Assembly (NCBI GenBank): GCA_963814745.1
Contig: CAWFEA010000003.1
Location: forward strand, 1-64,000
Source: CAWBRT01 sp963814745
Lineage (GTDB): Bacteria > Acidobacteriota > Terriglobia > Terriglobales > Acidobacteriaceae
Reading direction: 5' to 3'
DNA: 64,000 bases
Below, in pieces: positions 37,131 through 45,317 of the stretch (position 1 is its first letter; every line of letters starts with the position of its first letter). A program made the position numbers and the translations under genes. Below the pieces are notes generated by a model. It worked only from the letters and a program-made list of their open reading frames with translations. It searched no databases and was not told the origin of the DNA.

Positions 37131-37157
37131 TAAAGGCCAGCGACAGCCTGGCCTTTA
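37131..37157 (+). terminator. Rho-independent terminator of the HU gene
   Basis: TAAAGGCCAG (37131-37140) pairs perfectly with CTGGCCTTTA (37148-37157); loop CGACAGC; followed by CCTTTTC. It begins 24 bp after the HU stop. Confidence 0.85.
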
Positions 37158-37265
37158 CCTTTTCTGAAGTTGAATGCTATTCGCGATGTCCCCGCATTGC
37201 CGCCCGCGGGCAATCTCAATACCTCGAGTTGCGTAACCACCGCGAAGGCAGCGCCGCCCGCCCCA

Positions 37266-38264
37266 TCAGCAGCGGCAACCGTGCCGCGCCACCAGAACTC
37301 CACTATCGATGTCCGACACCCGCTGGCATCCCGTGACGCTCATGATTCGTTGCAGCTCAGCCGTCAGGATATCGACCATTTCCGTGACCCCCTGGCTACC
37401 ATTTGCGGCCAGGCCCATGACCAGTGCCCACCCCAACTGAACCGCATCCGCGCCTAACGCCAGAGCCTTCATCACATCCGAGCCCCGCCGGAATCCGCTG
37501 TCGACGAAAATGGGTATCCGGTCTCCGATCACCTTCTTGATCTCCGGCAAAACCTCCAGCGGATGCGCCGCATAGTCGATCACCACGCCCGCGTGGTTGG
37601 ATACCACAATCCCTCCGGCCCCGATGGCCAGAGCCTTCTCGGCATCCTCGGCGCTCAAAATACCCTTCAGGACGAAAGGCAGCTTGGTGACTCCGGCCAG
37701 CATCTTCAGCTCTTCCACGCCCTTTGGGCCCATGGTTTTCGGAGCAGGCGGCTTATCTCCCCGCTTGGCCCCGTAAAAAAAGTCAATGTCGGTTCCGACC
37801 GCAATCGCTCCTACGGCTTCGGCCGCTTTCAACGCGCCGATCATGGCCTGGGTATCGCGAAACGGCTTGACGATCGCGACCGTGGGAACCCCGGTTTCGA
37901 TCACTTCTTTCAACTGCTCCAAGGTCACCATTCCAACCCACATCATCGACCCGCTGTGCTTAATTCCGGAAGCGATCTTGACCAAGGGCTTTTCGACGAT
38001 ATCGCCCATGGTCGAAAGCGCCCCGCTCAGAATCGGAGTCTTTAATTTATGGTTGAACAGGGTGATCTCGGTGGAGGCTTCGGCGGAGTCAATCAGCCTG
38101 AACTTGAACGCGAAGCGCTCAAAATATTCCCGGCTGAGCCGGTTGGCATGATTGGTTTCCGTCCCTTGCCGGAAATAAACTCCTTCGCCCACGGAATAAT
38201 TCTTAAGAATACCCTTGGCCTTTAAATTCGCCTCGCCCGCCGCAATGAGTTCCGGATAATCCAT
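37266..38264 (-). CDS. FMN-dependent alpha-hydroxy-acid dehydrogenase (lactate oxidase-like)
   Basis: A TIM-barrel flavoenzyme of 332 residues that oxidises L-2-hydroxy acids. The FMN-binding features are visible: PILSGALSTMGDI, LPFVLKGILSAEDAEKA, GGIVVSNHAGVVID and RIPIFVDSGFRRGSDVMKALALGADAVQLG. The usual SNHGGR has become SNHAGV, so the catalytic His is kept but the next Arg is changed; substrate use may differ. I use ATG 38264 (MDYPELIAAGE); the long frame to 38429 is unlikely. The product could be a type of lactate, glycolate or IPP-isomerase-like enzyme. Confidence 0.85.
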   Translation of the reverse strand: MDYPELIAAGEANLKAKGILKNYSVGEGVYFRQGTETNHANRLSREYFERFAFKFRLIDSAEASTEITLFNHKLKTPILSGALSTMGDIVEKPLVKIASGIKHSGSMMWVGMVTLEQLKEVIETGVPTVAIVKPFRDTQAMIGALKAAEAVGAIAVGTDIDFFYGAKRGDKPPAPKTMGPKGVEELKMLAGVTKLPFVLKGILSAEDAEKALAIGAGGIVVSNHAGVVIDYAAHPLEVLPEIKKVIGDRIPIFVDSGFRRGSDVMKALALGADAVQLGWALVMGLAANGSQGVTEMVDILTAELQRIMSVTGCQRVSDIDSGVLVARHGCRC

Positions 38265-38429
38265 TTTCAGTTCCCCCGCTTTCCTTTTACTTGATCGTCG
38301 GAATTCTTCTGCCAATGTAATCGCAAATCGCGGGCAGTGCCAAAGGATTTTGCGCGGGGTCTTGGTTCTGGTCAGCACGCACCTTGAGGGACGGGGCTTT
38401 GCCGGCCACCGCCCTGCTTGGGAGAGCAA

Positions 38430-38567
38430 CTATGCTTTGGGGGCTGTGTTTGGGTCGCTCTTAGGCTGTACTAACGATTCGCGAAGCTTGCGGTTCAGCT
38501 CGCGGCGGCGGATGTTCTGCTTGCGTACACGGTGAAACTGGGCTTTGTCGCCATTCTTTGCGGACAT
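38430..38567 (-). CDS. Short Arg/Lys-rich protein (45 residues)
   Basis: ATG 38567 has GGAG eight bases upstream and gives MSAKNGDKAQFHRVRKQNIR, then RRELNRKLRESL and a polar tail, ending at TAG 38430. It is strongly basic and probably helical, with a likely RNA- or nucleoid-binding role; similar short NGDKA-FHR-RK proteins are, to my knowledge, common in Acidobacteriota. It is divergent from rpsU, 100 bp apart. Length makes it uncertain. Confidence 0.55.
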   Translation of the reverse strand: MSAKNGDKAQFHRVRKQNIRRRELNRKLRESLVQPKSDPNTAPKA

Positions 38568-38667
38568 TGTGCGCTCCCTCGATGGTGTCGGTCTTGCTTA
38601 GTTTACTCTTATGTCCGGGTGCGGTAAGCTTTATGTGTCCACTTGGGCGGTTGGGAGGTGACAAAGC

Positions 38668-38868
38668 TTGGCTGAAGTTAGATTGCAGGATGGTGAGTCA
38701 ATTGAAAACGCATTACGCCGTTTCAAGCGCAAGGTTCAGACGGAAGACATTATCAAGGAAGTGAAGCGTCACTCCTACTACCTGAAACCCGGTGAGAAAC
38801 GCCGCCTCAAGCAAGCCTTGGCACGGAAACGCGCCCGGAAAAAGATGCGAAAAGAGCTGCCTTCCTAA
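38668..38868 (+). CDS. rpsU: 30S ribosomal protein S21
   Basis: A 66-residue small-subunit protein that helps translation initiation. AEVRLQDGESIENALRRFKRKV, KHSYYLKP-like RHSYYLKPGEKRRLKQALARKRARKK are typical of S21. It starts with TTG 38668 after GGGAGGTGAC. The longer version with an extended basic C-terminus is normal for this group. A perfect terminator hairpin follows at 38880-38905. Confidence 0.95.
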   Translation: MAEVRLQDGESIENALRRFKRKVQTEDIIKEVKRHSYYLKPGEKRRLKQALARKRARKKMRKELPS

Positions 38869-38879
38869 TCAGGCATTTT

Positions 38880-38905
38880 AGGCCGCTGCCCTAACGCAGC
38901 GGCCT
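38880..38905 (+). terminator. Rho-independent terminator of rpsU
   Basis: AGGCCGCTGC (38880-38889) pairs with GCAGCGGCCT (38896-38905), loop CCTAAC, followed by TTG. It starts 12 bp after the rpsU stop. Confidence 0.8.
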
Positions 38906-38967
38906 TTGCCGTTTGGTGGAACATCGGTTATCCGCCTGCCGGCCGACGGCATCCACAGGAGGCTTTC

Positions 38968-39153
38968 ATGACGGAGGAAACTCCCGAAACGAAACAAACG
39001 CGTTCGGCTGCAATCGAACATATCACCGAAGCTCACGGCATTCTGCAGCGCCTCCGCGACCAAATGGACCAGCATCCGGAATTGGAGCAAGCCATCAAGG
39101 AACTGGAGCTGGCACTGAGTAAGCTCTCGCTCAGGACGGGCGACATGCTTTGA
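38968..39153 (+). CDS. Small acidic helical protein
   Basis: A 61-residue product, MTEETPETKQTRSAAIEHITE..., predicted as one or two amphipathic helices rich in Glu, Gln and Leu (HGILQRLRDQMDQHPELEQAIKELELALSKL). The AGGAGG ribosome site before ATG 38968 is strong. No family is recognised. It follows rpsU after its terminator and may be an independent gene. Confidence 0.6.
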   Translation: MTEETPETKQTRSAAIEHITEAHGILQRLRDQMDQHPELEQAIKELELALSKLSLRTGDML

Positions 39154-39600
39154 GCCTGCAAGGCCAGCTCGCTCGAAAATCCCCGTTGATGCTTTCGGCG
39201 GTCGAGTTTCGAACACCGCCCTCCCGCCCGACATATCGCCTCGCTCGCTCGACGCGAGTTCGCCTTGCAAGTCATCCCATCTTACCTTTTGAGCGCCTGC
39301 ACCCTCGCACCTCCTCGCTTGGCCGAGGCAAGCCGCCACCAAATGGGAACCGACGACGGCCCCAATCCCACGGAGTCACGATTTACCAGCGCAACCAATC
39401 AAAATTTCTCGTCGCGCGGCGAGGGCACGGTGTAGGTACTACTCTCCGTCCGGTCTCGGCATTCTAACGTCGGTGGCGTCTCTGCTGGTCGGGTGCTTGC
39501 ACACTCACCTTTTTGGCCGCCCGGTCGCGTGCCCGGCTCCAGCGGAAGTTGTGCGCGCAGGGGCAGCAGCGCGGGGGAACGAACCTCGAGGCCAACCTGG
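39154..39600. other. Intergenic region upstream of the TonB-dependent receptor
   Basis: No gene, clear promoter or repeat is seen in these 447 bases. An open frame begins at 39493 but its start has no family match and is treated as out of the receptor gene. Confidence 0.35.
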
Positions 39601-41964
39601 ATGAGATGGTGTCTGCTGGTGTGGTTGCTTGGTGTGCTCTCGGCGGTCGCCCAGAGCGACGATGGCGAATTACGCCTGAAGGTGACCGATCCCAACGGCC
39701 TCGGCGTCAAGTGTTCGGTCGAGTTGCTGAGCGAGGCTAATCAATATCAAAACGCATTCACCACGGGCGAGGATGGCAACCTCGTCGCCAGGCGGCTGGC
39801 CTACGGACTCTACCGGGTTCGAATCCAAGTGGCGGGCTTCGCTCCGCTTTCTGAGTCGATTGATATTCGCTCCGCGGTTCCCTCCAATCTCGTTCTCGTC
39901 CTGGTGCTGGCGCCCGCCTCGACATCGGTGACGGTCAGCGATTCCGGCACTCTGATCGATCCCTATCGCCCCGGCTCGGTGAATCAGATTGGCTCGGAGA
40001 CGATTCAGAATCGATTAACCTCGCTGCCTGGCCGTTCCTTGCCGGATTTGGTGATCTCGCAGCCCGGCTGGCTCTACGAAGGCAATGCGGTTCTCCACCC
40101 GCGCGGATCGGAATACCAGACGCAATTTGTGGTTGACGGAATTCCGCTCACCGACAACCGCTCGCCTGGCTTCGGAACGGAAATTGAAGCCGACGATGTC
40201 GATTCCCTCAAGATTTACACCGCCGGCATTCCCGCGGAATTTGGCAGAAAGATGGGCGGGATTGTTGAGGTCAATACCCTGCGGGCCGCACCGCCGGGGT
40301 TTCACGGACTGATCAGCCTCACCGGCGGAAGTTTCGACACCGCCGGCAGCTATGGCCAGGCGCAATATTCCTGGCGGCAGAACACCCTTGGCCTGAGCGC
40401 CGCCGGGAACATGACCAGCCACTACCTCAACCCGGTGGTTCCCGAGAATTACACCAACCAAGGCACCACCGGAAGCTTTGCGCTGAGCTACGAGCGCGAA
40501 CTCACGCCGAAAGACCGCTTGACCCTGAGCGTCCGCCATTCTCTGGCGCGCTACCAAATCCCCAATGAGCTGGTGCAGCAAAACGGCGGGCAGGTGGCGG
40601 ATGTGAACGACGGCAACTTTACAACTGTATCCGGCGGGCAGCTGCAGACGGCCGATAACTTTGAAACCCTGGGCAGCGTTTCCTACCAGCATATTTTTTC
40701 CTCCAATGCGGTCGGCTGGCTGCGGGGGATGGTTCGCGATAGCTCGCTCGATTTGAATTCCAATGCGCTTTCCTGGCCCATCCTCGCCTTCCAGCACAAC
40801 GACTTCAAAGAGGGATTTTTCAGCGCGAGCGCTTCCCTGCATCATGGCCGCCACGAGTGGAAAGCAGGCGTCGAGTCGGACAACTTGTTTTTGCATGAGA
40901 ACTTCAGCGACATAATCCCTCCGAGCGGTCTGTCGCAATTCGACCCCGGCACCGCGACCTCGTTTGCCTTTGCCGGCAGCCGTCCCGACCTCGAGCAGTC
41001 AGCCTTTGTGCAAGACGCTATCCGGTTGGGCAAGTGGACGGTCAACGCGGGCGTGCGGTGGGACCACTACCAGTTGCTGGTGAACCAGAATGCGGTCAGC
41101 CCGCGGCTGGCCGTAGCCCGCTATTTTCCTTCGCTCGACCTCGTACTCCATGTCTCCTATGATCGCGTCTTCCAGACGCCCTCGTTCGAGAACATTCTGT
41201 TGTCGAGTTCTCCCGCTGTGCAGAACTTTGAACCGTGGGTGGTGCGACAGCCGGTTCAGCCTTCACACGGCAATTATTATGAGGTCGGATTCACCCAATC
41301 ATTCCTCGGCAAACTTCGCCTGGAGGGAAACTATTTCCGCCGCGACATGAACAACTACGCCGACGACGATCAGATTCTCAACACCGCCGTCAGCTTTCCT
41401 ATTGCCTTCAGCAAAGCCATCATTTACGGCGCGGAGGCAAAGATCGAGGTTCCGCACTGGCGGAGATTTTCCGGCTTCGTCAGCTACTCCTACCAGGTGG
41501 GAAATGCCTGGCTACCGGTTATCGGCGGTCTGCTGCTGGGGCAGGAGAACGTTGTCAATCCCCCGCTCAGCGGGCACATTCCGGATTCGCAGGACCAGCG
41601 CAATACCCTGCGCGCACGCGTCCGTTACCAGCTCACCAGACGCTTTTGGCTAGCCGGAGGAACCGAGTACGGCAGCGGTCTGCCGTTTGATTTTCAGGGA
41701 ACCTATCAACAGGCTTTGCAGGAATATGGGCCGCGGGTAGTCAATCGGCTGAATTTCAACCGCGGGCGCATCAAGCCGCTGCTTGCGCTCAATGCTTCGG
41801 TAGGCGCCGATATTTACAAAAGGGAGAGTCTCACGGTGCGCTTGCAGGCCGACGGCGAGAACCTGAACAACCGGCTCAACGTCATCGACTTCGGCGGGCT
41901 TTTCTCCGGCAACGCCATCGCCCCTCCACGAAGCTATTGCCTCCGCCTGGTAACGAACTTCTAG
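39601..41964 (+). CDS. TonB-dependent receptor with N-terminal carboxypeptidase-regulatory-like domain
   Basis: A 787-residue outer-membrane beta-barrel. The signal peptide (MRWCLLVWLLGVLSAVAQ) starts at ATG 39601. A CarboxypepD_reg-like domain (ELRLKVTDPNGLGVKCSVEL...LYRVRIQVAGF) precedes the plug (IQNRLTSLPGRSLPDLVISQPGWL...RGSEYQTQFVVDGIPLTD) and a barrel with many aromatic-ended strands. It ends in Phe (RLVTNF), as needed for outer-membrane insertion. Such receptors import large substrates, often glycans, in Acidobacteriota; the ligand is unknown. It has no SusD-like neighbour. Confidence 0.88.
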   Translation: MRWCLLVWLLGVLSAVAQSDDGELRLKVTDPNGLGVKCSVELLSEANQYQNAFTTGEDGNLVARRLAYGLYRVRIQVAGFAPLSESIDIRSAVPSNLVLVLVLAPASTSVTVSDSGTLIDPYRPGSVNQIGSETIQNRLTSLPGRSLPDLVISQPGWLYEGNAVLHPRGSEYQTQFVVDGIPLTDNRSPGFGTEIEADDVDSLKIYTAGIPAEFGRKMGGIVEVNTLRAAPPGFHGLISLTGGSFDTAGSYGQAQYSWRQNTLGLSAAGNMTSHYLNPVVPENYTNQGTTGSFALSYERELTPKDRLTLSVRHSLARYQIPNELVQQNGGQVADVNDGNFTTVSGGQLQTADNFETLGSVSYQHIFSSNAVGWLRGMVRDSSLDLNSNALSWPILAFQHNDFKEGFFSASASLHHGRHEWKAGVESDNLFLHENFSDIIPPSGLSQFDPGTATSFAFAGSRPDLEQSAFVQDAIRLGKWTVNAGVRWDHYQLLVNQNAVSPRLAVARYFPSLDLVLHVSYDRVFQTPSFENILLSSSPAVQNFEPWVVRQPVQPSHGNYYEVGFTQSFLGKLRLEGNYFRRDMNNYADDDQILNTAVSFPIAFSKAIIYGAEAKIEVPHWRRFSGFVSYSYQVGNAWLPVIGGLLLGQENVVNPPLSGHIPDSQDQRNTLRARVRYQLTRRFWLAGGTEYGSGLPFDFQGTYQQALQEYGPRVVNRLNFNRGRIKPLLALNASVGADIYKRESLTVRLQADGENLNNRLNVIDFGGLFSGNAIAPPRSYCLRLVTNF

Positions 41965-42003
41965 CAGGCTGCTGAAAAAGTAGATCAGTCTCCTCACATG
42001 AGC

Positions 42004-42060
42004 TGTCGTGCTGAGCGGAGCGCGCCTGTTTTTGGCGCGAAGCCGAAGTATCTTACCAGC
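42004..42060. repeat. Degenerate half-copy of the GTCnT-CTGAGCG intergenic repeat
   Basis: TGTCGTGCTGAGCGGAGCGCG followed by GGCGCGAAGCCGAAGTATCTTACC resembles one arm of the repeat at 797-1002. The second arm is missing. It lies 40 bp after the TonB receptor stop. Confidence 0.35.
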
Positions 42061-42110
42061 ATAAGGACTTACAGTAAAGAATTGAGCGGGGTCACCCGGA
42101 TGCCACCCTG

Positions 42111-43046
42111 TCAGACGGGTTGCAGGGCACTGTCCAAGACATCGCTTTGAAGCGGCTCACGGCCTTCCGTGGGCAGGGTGGCGAATTCCCACAAAGAATG
42201 GTCGCGCAGCAGCCGCGAAACCAAGGCGGCATGCATGGCGTGTCCGGCGCGGTCGGCTTCGATTCGTCCCAGCAGAGGATGTCCCAGCAATGCCAGATCG
42301 CCGATCAGGTCAAGGATCTTATGGCGCACGAACTCATCGGGAAAACGCAGTGGAGGATTCTTGATGGCGTCGTCGCTAAGCACGATGGCGTTCTCTTCCG
42401 AAGCGCCGCGGATCAGGCCCATATTGCGCAGGGCCGCTTCATCGCGAAGGAACCCGAAGGTACGGGCGGGCGCGATCTGCCGGAGGTAGCTCCCATTGGT
42501 GAACTCGACGGTGAGTTCCTGGTTGCCAATCAACGGATGCGGGAAGTCGATGCGGTAATGGATGCGGTAGCTATCGGCGGGATAAACGGTGATGGATTTG
42601 GCCCCGTCGCGCACCTCAACCTCGCGTCGTATGCACATGTAAACGCGCTTGCGGCGCTGCCGGCGCAGGCCGATGCCTAGAACCGCTTGCGCAATCGGCA
42701 GCGCGCTGCCATCCAGAATCGGCAGCTCCAGGCCGTCCAACTCGACGATGGCATTGTCTAAGCCCAATCCCACGAAGGCCGACAACAGATGCTCGGTGGT
42801 CGAAATCAGCACGCCTTTTTTCATCAGACTGGTGGCGTAGCTGACCCTGGCGACGTTCCTGCCGATGGCCTCCACGATGAAACCATCCAAATCGACGCGC
42901 CGGAAAACGACTCCGGAGCCTACCGGGGCCGGCAAAATACGCATGTGCACCGGCGCACCACTGTGCAGGCCGACACCCCTGAACTCAATCGCTGAACGAA
43001 TTGTATGTTCGAAGCTCACCTTGGATGTAAGCAGTTGACAATTCAT
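42111..43046 (-). CDS. lpxC: UDP-3-O-acyl-N-acetylglucosamine deacetylase
   Basis: LpxC carries out the first committed step of lipid A synthesis, removing the N-acetyl group by zinc catalysis. Of 311 residues, the typical FRGVGLHSGAPVHMRILPAP, the zinc histidine in STTEHLLSAFVGLGLDNAIVE, and the pair HKILDLIGDLALLGHPLLG are visible. The start is ATG 43046 (MNCQLLTSKVSFEHT). It shows that the host is a diderm bacterium with lipopolysaccharide. No other lpx gene is close by. Confidence 0.95.
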   Translation of the reverse strand: MNCQLLTSKVSFEHTIRSAIEFRGVGLHSGAPVHMRILPAPVGSGVVFRRVDLDGFIVEAIGRNVARVSYATSLMKKGVLISTTEHLLSAFVGLGLDNAIVELDGLELPILDGSALPIAQAVLGIGLRRQRRKRVYMCIRREVEVRDGAKSITVYPADSYRIHYRIDFPHPLIGNQELTVEFTNGSYLRQIAPARTFGFLRDEAALRNMGLIRGASEENAIVLSDDAIKNPPLRFPDEFVRHKILDLIGDLALLGHPLLGRIEADRAGHAMHAALVSRLLRDHSLWEFATLPTEGREPLQSDVLDSALQPV

Positions 43047-43239
43047 AGATTACAGAGGAATCAGTATTTTTAGAATGTGGTAAATTTGCAACAGCCGTGG
43101 AACTCAAGACACGGAAGTGCCATCCGGCCGTTGAACGCAGGATACGCTGCCAACGCGCTCTAACGTTTTCTTCGTAATTGTCACCTTCACAAACCAGAGC
43201 AGGTGCTGATTCCCAATGCCTGTATTGTTCTTGTCAAGT

Positions 43240-43292
43240 ATCAAATTTGATGCGCAACTTTCTGTTAAACTACTGACATAGTAGGGTATAAG
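43240..43292 (+). promoter_or_regulatory. Promoter and 12-bp palindrome upstream of the Panacea pair
   Basis: ATCAAATTTGAT (43240-43251) is a perfect palindrome. Downstream, GTTAAA (43264-43269) and TATAAG (43287-43292) form a plausible sigma-70 promoter with 17-bp spacing. The antitoxin-type gene starts 95 bp after the -10. A palindrome next to the promoter would fit autoregulation by a toxin-antitoxin pair. Confidence 0.45.
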
Positions 43293-43387
43293 TTGCTGGA
43301 TTTGCACGGTTTTACTGAGTTTTCCACAGCCTTTTACGATGTCGTGGTATTTTCCTCTTGACCCTGGTTCTCCAGTGGGGAGCACTG

Positions 43388-43984
43388 ATGGCTGTTGAGT
43401 TCAATCTCGACATTGACAAGGTTATTGCGACGGCAATCTTTATCGCCTCTAAGGATGTCAAGGATGTTCCCGATCTTACGATGGCGAAATTGCTGAAGCT
43501 GATCTTCTTGGCTGACAAGTATCACCTTGTGCGATATGGCAGACCTATAACTGGAGACTGCTATGTAGCAATGAAAGATGGCCCGGTCCCGAGCTTCACA
43601 TATGACATCTTCAAGAAAGAAGTACTGAAGACTCCGTTTACCGTGCAGGGGAAGCGGCTTGCAAGGGCGTTTAGGAAGACGGGTCCCACGGGACAGCCAG
43701 TACTTCGGGCCGTGGCGAATTATGACCCCAACCAGCTCTCTAGGTCAGATGTGGCAGCGCTCGACACTACCATTCGCGAATTTGGGCGTAGGAGCTTCAG
43801 CCAACTTAGGAAGATTACCCATGACATGAATGCGTGGAAAGAGTCGTGGGAATCTCGCGGAGACAAGGACAGGGCTGCTATGTACTTCGAGCAAATTTTC
43901 GCGGACGATCCAAATGCCATTGCTGGCGACATGGCTGAGATGATAGAAAATGATCGTCTAAGACACCTACTTGCGCAACCCTGA
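43388..43984 (+). CDS. Panacea-domain (SocA-like, DUF4065-type) putative antitoxin
   Basis: A 198-residue protein. The central part MAKLLKLIFLADKYHLVRYGRPITGDCYVAMKDGPVPSFTYDIFK matches the Panacea/SocA fold (KLLKLIFLAD..., RxGRPITGDxYxAMxxGPVP). Panacea domains are known as promiscuous antitoxin modules that neutralise many unrelated toxins. I start at ATG 43388, with GGGGAG upstream, instead of 43358. Its last 14 bases overlap the following frame, which suggests coupled translation. The surrounding DNA is clearly less GC-rich than that of the neighbours, consistent with transfer. Confidence 0.8.
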   Translation: MAVEFNLDIDKVIATAIFIASKDVKDVPDLTMAKLLKLIFLADKYHLVRYGRPITGDCYVAMKDGPVPSFTYDIFKKEVLKTPFTVQGKRLARAFRKTGPTGQPVLRAVANYDPNQLSRSDVAALDTTIREFGRRSFSQLRKITHDMNAWKESWESRGDKDRAAMYFEQIFADDPNAIAGDMAEMIENDRLRHLLAQP

Positions 43985-44426
43985 CCAGTTCGAGCCATTA
44001 CACATTGGCCGCTTTGCCGTCCTCCGATTCCATTACGAGTTCCCGCCAGATCCGCCAATAAGCAAGTTATTCATCGTTCTCTGTCACCATACGGATTCCA
44101 CTGGTAGCTATTGTTGCTGTTTGAAGCCGACCTCAAAGTTCGCCCACTATGATGGGAAGACGGAACTTGAACCTGGTATCGTGCGCTATCGCGCCAGGGC
44201 GACTGTATTCTTTGATGTTGACACGATTATCGACCCTAAAGACTATTTTTCCATCTCGCATGGCTATCTACAGCGAGAAGCGAGAAACGGAAGATTCAAG
44301 GTCGAAGGGAATATGCCTTCTGATTTTAAGGCGCGATTGGCGTCCGCAATAAGCAACCATCACACACTGGAACCGAAGCGAAAAAAGGAACTTCTGACCC
44401 TCATAGATTACAAATCCAAAAATTAG
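43971..44426 (+). CDS. Unrecognised protein paired with the Panacea gene (putative toxin)
   Basis: A 151-residue protein from TTG 43971, overlapping the preceding stop by 14 bases. Features: LHIGRFAVLRFHYEFPPD, KLFIVLCHH, SYCCCLKPTSK, VFFDVDTIIDPKDYFSISHGYL and a Lys-rich C-terminus with NHHTLEPKRKKELL. The LFIVLCHH-...-FFDVDTIIDP order vaguely recalls small beta-barrel toxins such as PemK/MazF, but no motif of that family is certain. As Panacea antitoxins normally precede their toxin, a toxin role is inferred from position only. It may be a type not yet described. Confidence 0.6.
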   Translation: MRNPDQFEPLHIGRFAVLRFHYEFPPDPPISKLFIVLCHHTDSTGSYCCCLKPTSKFAHYDGKTELEPGIVRYRARATVFFDVDTIIDPKDYFSISHGYLQREARNGRFKVEGNMPSDFKARLASAISNHHTLEPKRKKELLTLIDYKSKN

Positions 44427-44507
44427 TACGGCCGTTCCCTGCTCGGGACTGCAATTGGTATGACGCTTCCGAGCAGCGCCGGGGTGAGCCTTCGGCGAAA
44501 TCGTGGC

Positions 44508-45281
44508 TTACCCTACGAGCACCGCGCCGCCGTTCACGTTGAAGATTTCCCCGGTAATGAAGCCGGCATGCGCCGTACACAGGAAAAGTATGGGAGCGGC
44601 AATTTCCTCCGGGGCGGCGACACGTCCCAGCGGAATGACCGCAAACACGCGATCGCGCATCGCCGGATCGTGCAGCGCCGGGGCGGCCATATCGGTATCG
44701 ACCCAACCCGGAGCGACGCAGTTGATACGAATGCCGTGACCGGCCAATTCGGTCGAGAGTCCCTTCACCATGCTGATCAGAGCACCCTTGCTGGCCGCGT
44801 AATCGCAATGGAAGGCTTCGCCGCGCTGTCCGGCCGTCGAGCTGACCAGCACGATCCGTCCGTCCCGCCGCTGCGACTTCATGGCGGCGACCGAGTGCTT
44901 CACCAGCTCGAAGACGCTGTCCAGGTTGCAGGCAATGGTCGAGCGCCATTGCTCGCGGCTCATTTCGTCAACCGCGACTTCCCGCGGCGGCCAAACTCCG
45001 TGGTTCGCCACCAGAATATCGAGCCGGCCGAAGCGCTCGACAGCCGAGCGCACCAGGCGCGCTTCGCTCTCGGCGCCGGCGTCGAGCGAGGCCTGATACG
45101 CGGCGCACTCCTCCGCGCCGCACTCCCGCACCAGTTCTTCGGCTAACGTCCGCGACCGCTGGTAGCTGAAGACAACCTTCGCTCCAGCCTGCCGGAACAG
45201 GCGGACGCAGGCTGCGCCGATACCGCGCGAACCGCCGGTAATCAGCGCCACTTTCTCCCGCAAATCAAGGGTAACGGACAT
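44508..45281 (-). CDS. Short-chain dehydrogenase/reductase (FabG-like)
   Basis: A 257-residue classical SDR. NAD(P) motif ALITGGSRGIGAACVRLF (residues ~12-30), ANHG in place of NNAG, catalytic Ser in VLVSSTAGQRG and YAASKGAL. The end, FITGEIFNVNGGAVLVG, is typical for FabG-type 3-oxoacyl-ACP reductases, but the specific substrate is unknown. The start is ATG 45281 (MSVTLDLREKV); the frame extends to 45305. Its stop lies 80 bp beyond the convergent Panacea pair. Confidence 0.88.
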   Translation of the reverse strand: MSVTLDLREKVALITGGSRGIGAACVRLFRQAGAKVVFSYQRSRTLAEELVRECGAEECAAYQASLDAGAESEARLVRSAVERFGRLDILVANHGVWPPREVAVDEMSREQWRSTIACNLDSVFELVKHSVAAMKSQRRDGRIVLVSSTAGQRGEAFHCDYAASKGALISMVKGLSTELAGHGIRINCVAPGWVDTDMAAPALHDPAMRDRVFAVIPLGRVAAPEEIAAPILFLCTAHAGFITGEIFNVNGGAVLVG

Positions 45282-45317
45282 AATCGGATTTCTTGCTTTC
45301 AGCACGGCCCCGGCGAA

